Shown one piece after another: positions 63,674 through 64,000 of a stretch of DNA of 64,000 bases. Position 1 is the stretch's first letter; each line of letters begins with the position of its first letter. The position numbers and the translations under genes are program-made. This DNA is from Betaproteobacteria bacterium. GTDB lineage: Bacteria > Pseudomonadota > Gammaproteobacteria > Burkholderiales > UBA3065. The stretch spans positions 22,455-86,454 of the forward strand of contig JAIXXL010000027.1 in assembly GCA_027490755.1 (NCBI GenBank), read 5' to 3'. The notes beneath the pieces are model-generated. The model saw only the letters and a list, made by a program, of their open reading frames with translations, had not been told where the DNA came from and did no database searches.

Positions 63674-64000
63674 AGGATCAAGCCGCACGGGCAATTAGTA
63701 CTGGTTAGCTACACGCATTACTGCGCTTCCACACCCAGCCTATCAACGTTGTGGTCTTCAACGACCCTTCAGGGGAATCAAGTTCCCAGGGAAGTCTCAT
63801 CTTGAGGCGAGTTTCACGCTTAGATGCTTTCAGCGTTTATCTCTTCCGAACTTAGCTACCCGGCAATACCACTGGCGTGATAACCGGTACACCAGAGGTT
63901 CGTCCACTCCGGTCCTCTCGTACTAGGAGCAGGCCCCCTCAAACTTCCAGCGCCCACGGCAGATAGGGACCAAACTGTCTCACGACGTTTTAAACCCAGC
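63674..64000 (-). rRNA. rrl: 23S ribosomal RNA, 3' part (continues beyond window)
   Basis: The minus strand contains the conserved 3' domain of 23S rRNA, including the stretch that ends with AGCTAACCAGTACTAATTGC and CGGCTTGATCC, plus the sarcin/ricin-side segments up to the window edge. About 90 bp separate it from 5S. The 5' part and 16S lie outside to the right. Confidence 0.97.

Overview
The window is a GC-rich bacterial chromosome segment that looks betaproteobacterial. Supporting this are the DUF2244-coxB-coxA-small protein-ctaG-coxC cytochrome oxidase cluster with an opposite-strand DUF2909 protein and SURF1, the glnA-DUF4124-ntrB-ntrC block, a class I phaC-phaA-phaB polyhydroxybutyrate cluster, and a Nudix/TenI fusion behind secA-argJ. 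Genus cannot be fixed from sequence reading alone; a Rhodocyclales-like or Burkholderiales-like organism would fit.

Layout. 1-5.7 kb: respiratory aa3-type oxidase operon (minus strand). 5.9-10.5 kb: biotin operon bioB-bioF-bioH-bioC-bioD (minus). 10.5-21.8 kb: housekeeping genes (comF, trmL, gpsA, secB, grxC, rhodanese, gpmI, envC, ctpA, moeB, slmA, argB, pcm). 21.9-23.9 kb: TPP riboswitch and thiC. 24.1-31.1 kb: an accessory island, visibly less GC-rich, with eight tightly coupled minus-strand genes. Almost all encode exported proteins, headed by a FlgT/CsgG-like protein; I find no described system that matches it, and it is the most interesting part of the window. 31.1-33.8 kb: a decayed accessory zone with an HNH endonuclease pseudogene, a BrnT/BrnA toxin-antitoxin pair lying between two copies of the HNH gene 3' end, a RelE-type toxin fused in frame to its XRE antitoxin, and a small exported protein with a duplicated cysteine motif.

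34.2-43.4 kb: lysA/lptM divergent from cyaY, rubredoxin, thiD-thiE-hemL, yceI, purE-purK-uppP and an MFS transporter. 43.4-48.4 kb: nitrogen control (NtrC operator, glnA, ntrB, ntrC). 48.4-52.8 kb: a ferritin-like/VIT1 iron transporter, bamD, rluD, pgeF and a ZIP transporter. 52.8-57 kb: the phaCAB polyhydroxybutyrate pathway. 57-63.4 kb: secA, argJ, a DUF815 ATPase, the Nudix/TenI fusion and a lipoprotein. The right end is the distal part of an rRNA operon on the minus strand (5S and the 3' part of 23S).

No stretch over 300 bases lacks a gene. The larger gaps are 43438-43718 (glnA control region), 33269-33524 (hairpin leader of the cysteine-repeat gene), 56921-57169 (terminator and secA promoter) and 23912-24156 (between the converging thiC and the accessory operon; no convincing terminator seen).
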